This document shows positions 9,147 to 17,124 of a DNA stretch of 64,000 nt, in pieces. Where the stretch lies: NCBI RefSeq assembly GCF_003008555.2, contig NZ_CP027665.1, forward strand, positions 248,001 to 312,000, given 5' to 3'. Position 1 is the stretch's first letter; each line of letters opens with the position of its first letter. Source of the stretch: Pukyongiella litopenaei (lineage in GTDB: Bacteria; Pseudomonadota; Alphaproteobacteria; Rhodobacterales; Rhodobacteraceae). The position numbers were made by a program, and so were the translations under genes. The notes below the pieces were generated by a model that did no database searches, was not told the origin of the DNA, and saw only the letters and a list, made by a program, of their open reading frames with translations.

Positions 9147-9920
9147 TCACAGGGCGGTCCAGCCGCCATCGACCGAAATGGTCGTCCCTGTGATCTGGGC
9201 GGCGGCATCGGAACACAGGAACACGGCGGTGCCGCCAAGCTGTTCGACCGTGGCGAACTCCTTGGACGGTTGCCGGGCCAGCATGACATTGCGCACGACG
9301 TCATCGCGGCTCATGTCGTATTCCTTCATCGTGTCCGGGATCTGCGCCTCGACCAGCGGGGTCAGCACATAGCCGGGGCAGATCGCATTGGCGGTGATCG
9401 GCTCTTCGGCGGTTTCCAGCGCGACGGTCTTGGTCATGCCGACGATGCCGTGTTTCGCCGCGATATAGGCCGATTTGTAGGGCGACGCCGTGAGCCCGTG
9501 GGCGCTGGCGATGTTGACCACCCGACCCCAACCGGCCGCGCGCATCTTCGGCAGCGCGGCGGCGGTGGTGTGAAAGGCCGAAGTGAGGTTGATCGCGATG
9601 ATCGCATCCCATTTCTCGACCGGGAACTGGTCGATCGGGGCGACATGCTGGATGCCGGCATTGTTCACCAGGATGTCGCAGGACCCGGCCTGCTCGATCA
9701 GCGCGCGGCAATCGTCGCCGCGGGACATGTCGGCACGGATATACCGCGCCTCGACCCCGGTTTGATCAGCGATCTCCCTGGCCAGCGCATGGTCCTCGTC
9801 CCGGTCGGTGAACGAATTGAGAATCACGTTCGCCCCGGCCCGCGCCATTTCCCAGGCGATGCCAAGCCCGATACCCGAATTCGACCCGGTGACGACGGCT
9901 GTTTTTCCCGAAAGCGACAT
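9147..9920 (-). CDS. bdhA: 3-hydroxybutyrate dehydrogenase
   Basis: NAD-dependent short-chain dehydrogenase interconverting (R)-3-hydroxybutyrate and acetoacetate, a step in breakdown of polyhydroxybutyrate. The 257-residue length matches BdhA. The cofactor motif TGSNSGIGLG is at residues 11-20, NNAG at 86-89, and the catalytic Ser139, Tyr152 and Lys156 (YIAAK) are in place. BdhA-type features are the NAICPGYVLTPLVEAQIPD segment and the C-terminal ITGTTISVDGGWTAL. The start at 9920 follows ACAGGAGAATCGCGC; an in-frame ATG 40 codons further upstream would add sequence unlike the family. The gene is followed on its strand by the patatin, and a putative small RNA is encoded on the same strand about 135 bp upstream of its start. 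Confidence 0.93.
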   Translation of the reverse strand: MSLSGKTAVVTGSNSGIGLGIAWEMARAGANVILNSFTDRDEDHALAREIADQTGVEARYIRADMSRGDDCRALIEQAGSCDILVNNAGIQHVAPIDQFPVEKWDAIIAINLTSAFHTTAAALPKMRAAGWGRVVNIASAHGLTASPYKSAYIAAKHGIVGMTKTVALETAEEPITANAICPGYVLTPLVEAQIPDTMKEYDMSRDDVVRNVMLARQPSKEFATVEQLGGTAVFLCSDAAAQITGTTISVDGGWTAL

Positions 9921-10054
9921 GCGCGATTCTCCTGTATCCTGCGACCTGCTGATCGGTCCGCAAACAGACTGCCATGCTGCATCTGCAAAGGAAACGGGCG
10001 AATCTGCGGTGTTTGCCAGGTGCAGACCCAGGACGCGCACAACCGGGACGCGCA

Positions 10055-10130
10055 GAAAAAAACGCCCGCACGAGGCGGGCGTTGAGTTATTGAGGCAGGT
10101 TTCATACAGGCAAGAAACCTATCGAGCAGT
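10055..10130 (-). ncRNA. putative trans-acting small RNA, about 75 nt
   Basis: On the minus strand a promoter (TTGGCC, 17-bp spacer, TATATA) would start a transcript near 10130. The transcript can form a 7-bp hairpin AGGTTTC/GAAACCT with a 10-base loop (10120-10097), then a single-stranded stretch rich in C, A and U (TGCCTCAATAACTC), and ends in a strong terminator: 9-bp stem AACGCCCGC/GCGGGCGTT (10083-10061), 5-base loop, seven T's. No convincing start codon with a ribosome site lies inside. Promoter, short structured body and own terminator are the standard layout of an independently transcribed bacterial sRNA. The family is not recognised, and transcription has not been shown. Confidence 0.6.
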
Positions 10131-10136
10131 GATACC

Positions 10137-10165
10137 TATATAGGCTCTTTCCCTTCATGGGCCAA
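10137..10165 (-). promoter_or_regulatory. promoter of the putative sRNA
   Basis: On the minus strand: -35 TTGGCC (10165-10160), exactly 17 bp, -10 TATATA (10142-10137). The -10 is one of the best matches to the consensus in the window. Confidence 0.5.
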
Positions 10166-10174
10166 GCTAAAAGT

Positions 10175-10203
10175 TTGAAAAGACGTGAATCCCCCGTTAC
10201 CTT
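10175..10203 (+). promoter_or_regulatory. promoter for the solute-binding protein gene
   Basis: TTGAAA (10175-10180), 17 bp, TACCTT (10198-10203). Transcription would start near 10210, after the GTG at 10185 but before the GTG at 10245, which supports the latter as the start codon. It is back to back with the sRNA promoter; the two -35 boxes are 9 bp apart. Confidence 0.4.
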
Positions 10204-10244
10204 GGCGGTTAACCAAACATGAGCAGAGCAGGACTGTTGCCGAA

Positions 10245-12074
10245 GTGCGACACACGTTTTCCACAGGCGCGCGCGCGCTGATCGCCTGCGCGGTCCTGGC
10301 CGTGCATGGCGGGATCGCCTCCGCGGACTCACCCGATTCGGCCACGCATGGCATAGCTATGTATGGGTCTCCGGCACTACCACCGGATTTTGTGTCCCTC
10401 CCCTATGCCAATCCCGACGCCCCCACCGGCGGCCGGGTCGTGTTTGGCAATACCGGCGGTTTCGATTCCCTGAACCCTTTCGTGCAGAAAGGCACCACAC
10501 CGTGGCAGATGCGGTTCTGGAGCTACGAAAGCCTGATGGGCCGGTCCTGGGACGAGCCCTTTACCCTCTACGGATTGCTGGCCGAATCGGTTCGCACCGC
10601 CCCCGACCGGTCCTGGGTCGAGTTCACCCTGCGCGACGGCGCCCGATTCTCCGATGGCAGCGAGGTCACGGTCGAGGACGTGATCTGGTCCTACGAGACG
10701 CTCGGGACCGAAGGCCACCTGCGCTACCGTGGATTATGGCCCAAGATCGCGGCGATCGAGCCGACCGGGCCGCGCAGCTTGCGGATCAGTTTCAACACGC
10801 CGGACCGGGAACTGGCGCTGATCGCGGGCATGCGCCCGATCCTCAAGAAAAAGCAATGGGAAGGCAGGCGTTTCTCGGCCTCCGGTCTCGATGACATCCC
10901 GATCGGCTCCGGCCCCTATGTCGTCGAGGATTTCGAGGCCGGCCGCCATGTCACCTTCCGTCGGAACCCGAACTACTGGGGGCGGGATCTGCCGTTCCGG
11001 CGCGGGACCAACAACCTCGACGAGATGCGGATCGAATTCTACGGCGATGCCACGGTTCTCTTCGAGGCATTCAAGGCCGGCGAGCTGACCGCCATTCGCG
11101 AGTTCAACGCCGAACGCTGGGCGCGGCAATATGATTTTCCGGCGGTTCAACGCGGCGACGTGGTGAAAACCGAGATCCCCCATGGCCGCCCGTCGGGCAT
11201 GACCGGGTTCGTGATGAACACCCGCCGCGCCCCGTTCGGCGACTGGCGCGTGCGCGAGGCACTGCTGCTGGCGTTCAATTTCGAATTCATCAACGACACC
11301 ATGACCGGCGGCGCCCAGCCGCGGATCGCGTCCTATTTCTCGAACTCCGAACTGGGGATGCGCCCCGGCCCCGCCGAGGGCCGCGTGCGCGACCTGCTGG
11401 CGCCCTTCGCCGATACCCTGCCCCCCGGCGCGCTGGCCGGATACGCGCTGCCCCGGGGCGACGGCACCGCGCGCAACAGGGTCAACCTGCGCCGCGCGGC
11501 CGCATTGCTCGACGAGGCCGGCTGGAGGGTCACGGACGGCATTCGCCGCAACGAACATGGCACCCCGCTCACCTTCACCGTGCTGCTGCGCCAGGGCGAA
11601 AGCGACTACCAGACCGTAATCGAACTGTTCGCCCGCGCGCTGGAGCGGCTGGGCATCGAGGTCACGACCGAAAAGGTCGACAACGCGCAATATGCCGGCC
11701 GCGTGGCCGCGCATGACTTCGATGTGACCGGGTTCCGCAGGGACCTGTCGCTGTCGCCGGGAAACGAACAGCGGCTCTACTGGGGCGCCGAGGGCGCCAC
11801 CCAGCCCGGCTCGCGCAACCTGATGGGCATGGTCTCGCCCGCGGCGGACGCGATGATCGACACGATGTTGCGCACCGACGACCCGGAGACCTTCCGCGCC
11901 GCGGTGCGCGCGCTCGATCGCGTGCTGATGGCCGGGCGCTATGTGATCCCGATCTGGCAATATGATGTCGGGCGCATCGCCCATGTGCGGCAGCTGCACC
12001 ATCCCGACCGCCTGCCCATCTACGGCGATCGCACCGACTACATGCCCGATGTGTGGTGGTGGTCCGAGGACTGA
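10245..12074 (+). CDS. extracellular solute-binding protein, family 5 (oligopeptide/YejA type)
   Basis: Periplasmic binding protein of an ABC importer, family 5 (SBP_bac_5), 609 residues. The chosen GTG start gives a classical signal peptide (RHTFSTGARALIACAVLAV, cleavage near ASA-DS). Another in-frame GTG at 10185 would place 20 polar residues before it and lies upstream of the likely promoter start. The mature part has family-typical segments: FDSLNPFVQKGTTPWQ, FTLRDGARFSDGSEVTVEDV and IPIGSGPYVVEDFEAGRHV. The size and the GGFDSLNPF start resemble the YejA-like group that binds peptides such as microcin C-type compounds. No permease or ATPase genes follow, so it is an orphan here and its partners must be elsewhere. 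Confidence 0.88.
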   Translation: MRHTFSTGARALIACAVLAVHGGIASADSPDSATHGIAMYGSPALPPDFVSLPYANPDAPTGGRVVFGNTGGFDSLNPFVQKGTTPWQMRFWSYESLMGRSWDEPFTLYGLLAESVRTAPDRSWVEFTLRDGARFSDGSEVTVEDVIWSYETLGTEGHLRYRGLWPKIAAIEPTGPRSLRISFNTPDRELALIAGMRPILKKKQWEGRRFSASGLDDIPIGSGPYVVEDFEAGRHVTFRRNPNYWGRDLPFRRGTNNLDEMRIEFYGDATVLFEAFKAGELTAIREFNAERWARQYDFPAVQRGDVVKTEIPHGRPSGMTGFVMNTRRAPFGDWRVREALLLAFNFEFINDTMTGGAQPRIASYFSNSELGMRPGPAEGRVRDLLAPFADTLPPGALAGYALPRGDGTARNRVNLRRAAALLDEAGWRVTDGIRRNEHGTPLTFTVLLRQGESDYQTVIELFARALERLGIEVTTEKVDNAQYAGRVAAHDFDVTGFRRDLSLSPGNEQRLYWGAEGATQPGSRNLMGMVSPAADAMIDTMLRTDDPETFRAAVRALDRVLMAGRYVIPIWQYDVGRIAHVRQLHHPDRLPIYGDRTDYMPDVWWWSED

Positions 12075-12120
12075 CCGCCGCACCCATGTCGCTGCGCCCG
12101 CGACAGGGGCGCCACCGCCC

Positions 12121-12153
12121 CTTCCTCTTGCCATAAATATCCCCGCCGGAGGC
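12121..12153 (+). repeat. dispersed intergenic motif, copy A
   Basis: About 30-bp motif beginning CCTCTTGCCATAAATATCC and ending GCCGGAGGC, in the spacer between the convergent binding-protein and cupin-regulator genes. It matches copy C (63519-63550) at 29 of 30 positions from CCTCTTGCC to GGAGGC, and shares the CTTCCTCTTGCC and AAATATCC blocks with copy B. Confidence 0.7.
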
Positions 12154-12177
12154 ATCGTGCCGCAGGCATGATTTCCC

Positions 12178-12801
12178 TCAGACCAGCGACGTGACCCAGA
12201 GGATGGTCGCGTCCTCGGGGCTGACCGACACCACGTTATGCCCCATCGAGGCGTCATAATAGGCGCTGTCGCCCCGGCGCATCTCGACCGGTTCGTAGAA
12301 CTCGGTATAGAGCCGGACCACCCCGGTCAGCACATAGAGGAACTCTTCGCCGTCATGGCGGACCCAGCCGTCGAACTCCTCCATCGACCGGGCGCGCACG
12401 CGGGCGCGATAGGGCAGCATCTGCTTGCGGGTCAGGCTTTCGCCCAGCAATTCATGTTCATAGGTCGCCGTGGCATGGGCCGCGCCCTGCCCGGACCGGG
12501 TGACCGCCATGCGCCCGTTCACCTGTTCGCGCCGCGCCGGGGTGAACAGTTGCGGCACCGAGATCTGCAGGCCGACGGCGAGCTTCTTGAGCGCCTCGTA
12601 GGTGGGCGACATCTGCCCGTTCTCGATCTTCGACAAGGTGGATCGCGCCAGCCCGGCCTGGTTGGCGGCCTGTTCCAGCGTCCAGTCCCGTGCCTTGCGC
12701 AATTCGCGCACGCGCGCGCCCAGGTCGAGCGGCTCGGCGGCCTCGCGGTCGCCATTGTCGCGGGCCAGCCGGATCAGGGATTTCGGGTCGCGCGTGGTCA
12801 T
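12178..12801 (-). CDS. XRE-family regulator with C-terminal cupin domain
   Basis: DNA-binding regulator of 207 residues. An XRE-type helix-turn-helix lies at about residues 25-80 (RVRELRKARDWTLEQAANQAGLARSTLSKIENG written in parts: RVRELRKARDWTLEQAA, then LARSTLSKIENGQMSPTYEA). A cupin sensor domain occupies about 130-205 (DGEEFLYVLTGVVRLY, RRGDSAYYDASMGHNVV). This architecture (PuuR/SutR-like) usually senses a small metabolite and controls adjacent genes. The start at 12801 (MTTRDPKSL) was preferred over an ATG 22 codons upstream, which would run into the divergent gene's promoter. It is divergent from the acyl-CoA synthetase gene with only 64 bp between starts, so that operon is its most likely target. 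Confidence 0.9.
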   Translation of the reverse strand: MTTRDPKSLIRLARDNGDREAAEPLDLGARVRELRKARDWTLEQAANQAGLARSTLSKIENGQMSPTYEALKKLAVGLQISVPQLFTPARREQVNGRMAVTRSGQGAAHATATYEHELLGESLTRKQMLPYRARVRARSMEEFDGWVRHDGEEFLYVLTGVVRLYTEFYEPVEMRRGDSAYYDASMGHNVVSVSPEDATILWVTSLV

Positions 12802-12865
12802 GCGCACCGTATAGGCGGCCCCCGGCCCGCTTGCAACGCCCGCCCCGGCAGGGTAGCGAACCCCC

Positions 12866-14389
12866 ATGCTGAGCCTGTTCGATCAGGGCCCGCCGCCGCC
12901 CTGCCCCGCCCCATTCAACCTGGCCTGCCATGTGCTGCGTCATGGACAGCCCGACCCGGACAAGACCGCGCTCGAGGTGATCGGCCCCGGCGGCACCGAC
13001 CGCTGGAGCTATGGCGCGCTGGAACAGGCCGTGCGCGGAACCGGCGCGGGGCTGTTGCGCGCGGGGCTGCGCCCCGGCGACATCGTGCTGCTGCGGCTGG
13101 GCAACACGGTGGTGTTTCCGATCGCCTATCTGGGCGCCATCGCCGCCGGGCTGGTCCCGGTGCCGACCTCGTCGCAACTGACCGAAACCGAATGCGCCGC
13201 GATGATCCGCGACCTGAACCCGGCGGCGGTGCTGCATGACCGGCAGGTCGCCTGCGCCCCGCACCCGCGCGTGATCGACCAGGAAACCCTGCGCGAGATG
13301 TATGACCTGCCCGCCTGCGACTGGGCAATGGGCGACCCGGACCGGCTGGCCTACCTGGTCTATACCTCGGGCACCTCGGGACGCCCGCGCGCGGTGCGGC
13401 ATGCCCATCGCGCGATCTGGGCCCGGCAGATGATGGTCGAGGGCTGGTACGGGCTGCGCCCGGACGACCGGCTGTGCCATGCCGGCGCATTCAACTGGAC
13501 CTATACGCTGGGCACCGGCCTGATGGATCCGTGGACGATCGGCGCAACCGCGCTGATCCCCGAACCGGGTACCGATATCGACGCCCTGCCGCGCCTGCTG
13601 GCCGATCACCGCGCCACCATCTTTGCCGCCGCCCCCGGCGTCTATCGCAGGATGCTGCACGGCGTCGCATTACCGGCCCTGCCCGAGTTGCGCCACGGCC
13701 TCTGCGCGGGCGAAAAGCTGTCACGCGCGCTGCATGACCGCTGGCAGGACGCCACCGGCCGCGAGCTGTTCGAGGCCTATGGCATGTCGGAATGCTCGAC
13801 CTTCATCTCGTCGAACCCGGCCCGGCCGTCGCGCGGCGACGCGCTGGGATACCCGCAAAAGGGGCGGCGCGTGGCGATCCTCGGACCAGACGGGCAACCT
13901 GTCCCGCAGGGGTCCGAGGGCACCATCGCCGTCCACCGCAGCGACCCCGGCCTGATGCTGGGCTATCATGGTGCGCCCGGGGATACCGCCGCGCGATTCT
14001 CGGGCGACTGGTTCCTGACCGGCGATCAGGGGGCGATGGCGGCGGACGGGCTGGTCAGCTATCTCGGCCGGGCCGACGACATGATGAATGCCGGCGGCTA
14101 CCGGGTGTCGCCGCTCGAGGTCGAGGCGGTGCTGAACACCCATCCGGGCATCACCCTGGCCGGCGTGACCGATATCGAGGTCAAGGCGGATACCCGCATC
14201 ATCGCCGCCTTCTATACCGGCCCCGCGCCGATCGACGAGGCCCGGCTGCGGGAATTTGCCGCCGAGCGGCTGGCGCGCTACAAGCAGCCGCGCGCCTATG
14301 TGCATCTGCCCACCCTGCCCACCGGCGCCAATGGCAAGCTGCTGCGCCGGTCCCTGCGCGCCTGTTACGAGCCCGACACCGATGACTGA
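12866..14389 (+). CDS. acyl-CoA synthetase (AMP-binding enzyme)
   Basis: Adenylate-forming acid-CoA ligase of 507 residues, activating an unknown carboxylic acid via acyl-AMP. The ATP-binding P-loop is YTSGTSGRPRAV near residue 168, the adenine-binding motif FEAYGMSECSTF is near 302, the hinge region LTGDQGAMAADGLVSYLGRADDMM was seen in pieces (LTGDQG, YLGRADDMMNAGGYRVSP), and the catalytic C-terminal lysine is in TGANGKLLRR. The layout resembles benzoate-CoA ligase-like and medium-chain enzymes, but the substrate cannot be assigned. It is the first gene of a tight operon with a DsbA-family protein and a K+ channel, divergent from a cupin-type regulator. Confidence 0.9.
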   Translation: MLSLFDQGPPPPCPAPFNLACHVLRHGQPDPDKTALEVIGPGGTDRWSYGALEQAVRGTGAGLLRAGLRPGDIVLLRLGNTVVFPIAYLGAIAAGLVPVPTSSQLTETECAAMIRDLNPAAVLHDRQVACAPHPRVIDQETLREMYDLPACDWAMGDPDRLAYLVYTSGTSGRPRAVRHAHRAIWARQMMVEGWYGLRPDDRLCHAGAFNWTYTLGTGLMDPWTIGATALIPEPGTDIDALPRLLADHRATIFAAAPGVYRRMLHGVALPALPELRHGLCAGEKLSRALHDRWQDATGRELFEAYGMSECSTFISSNPARPSRGDALGYPQKGRRVAILGPDGQPVPQGSEGTIAVHRSDPGLMLGYHGAPGDTAARFSGDWFLTGDQGAMAADGLVSYLGRADDMMNAGGYRVSPLEVEAVLNTHPGITLAGVTDIEVKADTRIIAAFYTGPAPIDEARLREFAAERLARYKQPRAYVHLPTLPTGANGKLLRRSLRACYEPDTDD

Positions 14390-15026
14390 CCGCCCCGTGA
14401 CCCTCGACATCCTGTCGGACCCGATCTGCCCCTGGTGCTATATCGGCAAGGCGCATCTGGACCGGGCGCTGGCGGACACGCCGGATCATCCCTTTGCGAT
14501 CCAGTGGCACCCGTTCCAGCTCAATCCCGACATGCCCGCTGGCGGCATGGACCGGCGCAGCTACCTGGAGGCCAAGTTCGGCGGCAAGGACGGTGCCGTG
14601 CGCGCCTATGCGCCGGTGGTCGAACATGCCGAAAAGGCCGGGCTCACGATCGATTTCGAGGCGATGCAGCGCACGCCGAACACGCTCGACGCGCATCGGC
14701 TGATCCACTGGGCCGGGATCGAAATGAAACAGACCGCCGCGGTGGACGCGCTGTTCGCCGCCTATTTCACCCGCGGGCAGGATATCGGCGACGCGGCGGT
14801 GCTCGCCCGTATCGCCGCCGGCATCGGCATGGATGGCGACGCGGTCGTCCGGCTGCTGGCCACCGACGCGGATGCGGATGACATCCGCGACCGCGACGCG
14901 CATAGCCGCAAGATGGGCGTCACCTCGGTGCCGACCTTCATCGTCGCGGGCCGCCACGCGGTCCCCGGCGCGCAACCGCCCGAGCTGTGGCGGCAGGTGA
15001 TCGCGGACCTGAGGGAAACCTCCTGA
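14382..15026 (+). CDS. DsbA-family oxidoreductase (FrnE-like)
   Basis: Thioredoxin-fold protein with the DsbA helical insertion, 214 residues. The redox motif is C16-P-W-C19 in SDPICPWCYIGKAHLDRAL, typical of the FrnE/2-hydroxychromene-2-carboxylate isomerase branch, and the cis-Pro loop is GVTSVPTFIVAGRHAVPGAQ near the C-terminus. No signal peptide is present, so a cytosolic role is expected, unlike classical DsbA. Its ATG overlaps the end of the acyl-CoA synthetase gene by 8 bp and its stop overlaps the start of the channel gene by one base, so all three are probably translated from one mRNA. The physiological substrate is unknown. Confidence 0.9.
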   Translation: MTDRPVTLDILSDPICPWCYIGKAHLDRALADTPDHPFAIQWHPFQLNPDMPAGGMDRRSYLEAKFGGKDGAVRAYAPVVEHAEKAGLTIDFEAMQRTPNTLDAHRLIHWAGIEMKQTAAVDALFAAYFTRGQDIGDAAVLARIAAGIGMDGDAVVRLLATDADADDIRDRDAHSRKMGVTSVPTFIVAGRHAVPGAQPPELWRQVIADLRETS

Positions 15027-15382
15027 TGATCAGCCTGCGTGCCGCGATCATCCTCGGCAGCCTCCTGGCCGTGGTTGCCGGCGGCACGGTGTTCTTTCAT
15101 GTCGTCGAGGGCTGGAGCTGGATCGACAGCTATTTCTTCACCGTGGTGACGATCTCGACCGTGGGCTATGGCAAGCTGGTCCCGGCGACCACGCTGGGAA
15201 AGATCGGGACCACCGCCTTCATCTTCCTGGGGCTGGGCACCTTTGCCGCCGCGATCCAGTACTATGCGCAGCACCAGATCCGGCAGCGCGAATTGCGGAC
15301 CGCGTGGCTGATCCGGCGGCTGACCAACCAGCAACGGCGCAGTCATCGCGCCGCCAACGAAGATGACGCACCCGGCGGGTAG
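15026..15382 (+). CDS. small two-transmembrane potassium channel
   Basis: Ion channel subunit of 118 residues with the minimal KcsA-like design: an N-terminal transmembrane helix (about residues 4-26), a pore loop with the K+ selectivity filter T45-V-G-Y-G49 (TVVTISTVGYGKLVPATTLGK), a second helix (about 58-80), and a short basic cytoplasmic tail. A tetramer in the inner membrane is expected. There is no RCK/TrkA domain, so gating is not predictable. Its start codon shares one base with the stop of the DsbA-like gene and GAGGGAAACC precedes it. The association with an acyl-CoA synthetase is unexplained. Confidence 0.87.
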   Translation: MISLRAAIILGSLLAVVAGGTVFFHVVEGWSWIDSYFFTVVTISTVGYGKLVPATTLGKIGTTAFIFLGLGTFAAAIQYYAQHQIRQRELRTAWLIRRLTNQQRRSHRAANEDDAPGG

Positions 15383-15409
15383 CCGGGCCCGTTACCGCGC
15401 GCGAGGGGG

Positions 15410-15718
15410 TCAGAAGCCCAGCACCTCATTCACCGGCACGGTCTTTACCGCCAGCAGCGGCTGGTCGCCGTCATGGGAGAAAACGAAGATATGCGCCATG
15501 TCGCTGGCCAGCGTCATGCGGCAGAAACTGGCGTCGCCGTCGAACTCCCCGGGGCAGGTGTCAAGATCCACATGCTCGATCGCGGTTTCGAACAGCTCAT
15601 AGGTCATCGGCGCGTTTTCCAGGTAGGTCACGCCGCCGGAATGGGTGTCACCATGAGCCGATACCTGCACCGCGCCGGCGGTCAGGCCGAGGGTCAGCAG
15701 AACTGCGATCTTCTTCAT
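15410..15718 (-). CDS. small secreted protein of unknown function
   Basis: Product of 102 residues not assigned to a family. A clear signal peptide (MKKIAVLLTLGLTAGAVQVSA) is followed by a mature domain of about 80 residues with two cysteines (LDTCPGEFDGDASFCRM) that probably form a disulfide, and a His-containing start AHGDTHSGG that could bind metal. It therefore likely acts in the periplasm. The start at 15718 was chosen because it begins the signal peptide; an in-frame ATG ten codons upstream adds charged residues. It stands alone, convergent with the K+ channel gene. Confidence 0.75.
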   Translation of the reverse strand: MKKIAVLLTLGLTAGAVQVSAHGDTHSGGVTYLENAPMTYELFETAIEHVDLDTCPGEFDGDASFCRMTLASDMAHIFVFSHDGDQPLLAVKTVPVNEVLGF

Positions 15719-15855
15719 CTTCCGATTCCTTTGATCAGGGGTTGCCACGCAATCCCTAGCGTTTTTGTCGGCTTTATCAACCCCTCTCCGGAACAGGCGT
15801 CTGGCACCTTGCCAGCGACTGTGTTACCGCCCACGGCAACGGATCGGGGACAGAC

Positions 15856-17064
15856 ATGAGAAACCCAATGGGCCGGGCCGAATTCATCGCGCTGATCGCG
15901 ATGATGTTCGCCACGATCGCCTTTTCCATCGACGCGATGCTGCCGGCGCTGCCCGAGATCGGCGCCGAGCTGAGCCCCGATGACGTGAACCGGGCGCAGC
16001 TGATCCTGACCTCGTTCGTGCTGGGCATGGGGATCGGCACCTTCGTGACCGGCCCGCTTTCCGACGCGTTCGGGCGCAAACCGGTGATCGTCGCCGGGTC
16101 CGTCATCTACATTCTCGCCGCGCTGGCGGCCTGGCGGTCCTCGACGCTCGAGGTGGTGCTGGCCGCCCGCGTGGTGCAGGGCCTCGGCGCCGCCGCGCCG
16201 CGCGTGGTCGCGCTGGCGATCATGCGCGACCTCTATACCGGCCGGATCATGGCGCGGATGATGTCGATCGCGATGATGATCTTTACCATCTTCCCCGCCT
16301 TCGCGCCGATGATGGGCGCGGGCATCATCGCGCTGACCGGCTGGCGCGGCATCTTCCTGGCCTTCGTCCTGTTCTCGGTGATCTCGATTTCGTGGATGCT
16401 GATCCGCCTGCCGGAACCGCTGCCGGTTTCCGCCCGGCGCCCGTTCCGGGTGCCGCTGCTGATGGATGCCGCGCGGCAGATGTTCACCCACCCGACCGTG
16501 CGCCTGTCGATCATCGTGCAGATGCTGTGCATGGGCACGCTGTTCACGATGCTGACCATGGTCCAGCCCGTCTATGACGTGATCTTCGACCGCGCCGAGA
16601 GCTTTCCCTTCTGGTTCGGCGCGGTGGCGCTGGTTTCGGGCAGCGCCTCGATCCTGAACGCCGCCATCGTGGTGCGGGTGGGGATGCGCCACATGGTCAC
16701 CTGGTCGCTGGCGGCCCAGATCGTGCTGACGGCGGCGATGCTGGTGCTGACGGCCCTGCCCCTGCCGGAGACGCTCGCCTTCGGGCTGTTCGTGTGCTGG
16801 CAGGCCACCGTGTTCTTCATGGCCGGGACGACGCTGGGCAATCTCAACGCGATCGCGATGGAGCCGATGGGGCATATCGCCGGCATGGCAGCCTCGGTGA
16901 TCGGCGCGTTTGCCACCGTCGGCGCGGCCGCCATCGCCGCGCCCGTGGGCCTGCTGTTCGACGGCTCGCTGCTGCCGCTCGCGCTGGGGCTGCTGACAAT
17001 GTGCAGCATCGCATTCGTGCTGATGCTGCGCATGGGCCGGCTGGAGGCCCGGCTGACCGCCTGA
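15856..17064 (+). CDS. Bcr/CflA-type multidrug efflux MFS transporter
   Basis: Proton-driven exporter of the major facilitator superfamily, DHA1 group, 402 residues with 12 hydrophobic segments. Typical Bcr/CflA features are the first helix ending SIDAMLPALPEIGAEL, the motif-A loop GPLSDAFGRKPVI between helices 2 and 3, RVVQGLGAAAPRVVALAI in helix 4, and the D-R-T-like LYTGRIMARMMS region. GGGGACAGAC precedes the ATG. It stands between the small secreted protein (divergent) and the TPR gene (same strand, 60 bp downstream). The exported compound is unknown. A second, only moderately similar Bcr/CflA gene lies at 55831-57045. Confidence 0.9.
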   Translation: MRNPMGRAEFIALIAMMFATIAFSIDAMLPALPEIGAELSPDDVNRAQLILTSFVLGMGIGTFVTGPLSDAFGRKPVIVAGSVIYILAALAAWRSSTLEVVLAARVVQGLGAAAPRVVALAIMRDLYTGRIMARMMSIAMMIFTIFPAFAPMMGAGIIALTGWRGIFLAFVLFSVISISWMLIRLPEPLPVSARRPFRVPLLMDAARQMFTHPTVRLSIIVQMLCMGTLFTMLTMVQPVYDVIFDRAESFPFWFGAVALVSGSASILNAAIVVRVGMRHMVTWSLAAQIVLTAAMLVLTALPLPETLAFGLFVCWQATVFFMAGTTLGNLNAIAMEPMGHIAGMAASVIGAFATVGAAAIAAPVGLLFDGSLLPLALGLLTMCSIAFVLMLRMGRLEARLTA

Positions 17065-17124
17065 ACCCTGTTCGCGGCACGCGAAACCGGATACCCTGTT
17101 CGGCAACAGCGGATGGGGGGAGAC

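Noticed and set aside
8067-10085. 672-codon plus-strand frame over the patatin, bdhA and the sRNA region
   Set aside because: Antisense shadow of two recognised enzymes; no start context or domain.
10061-10130. Short peptide ORF (MKPASITQRPP...) inside the putative sRNA
   Set aside because: No ribosome site precedes its ATG, and the frame runs through the terminator hairpin and T-run without a stop.
10185-10244. Upstream GTG start for the solute-binding protein
   Set aside because: It would put 20 polar residues before a clear signal peptide and lies upstream of the predicted transcription start.
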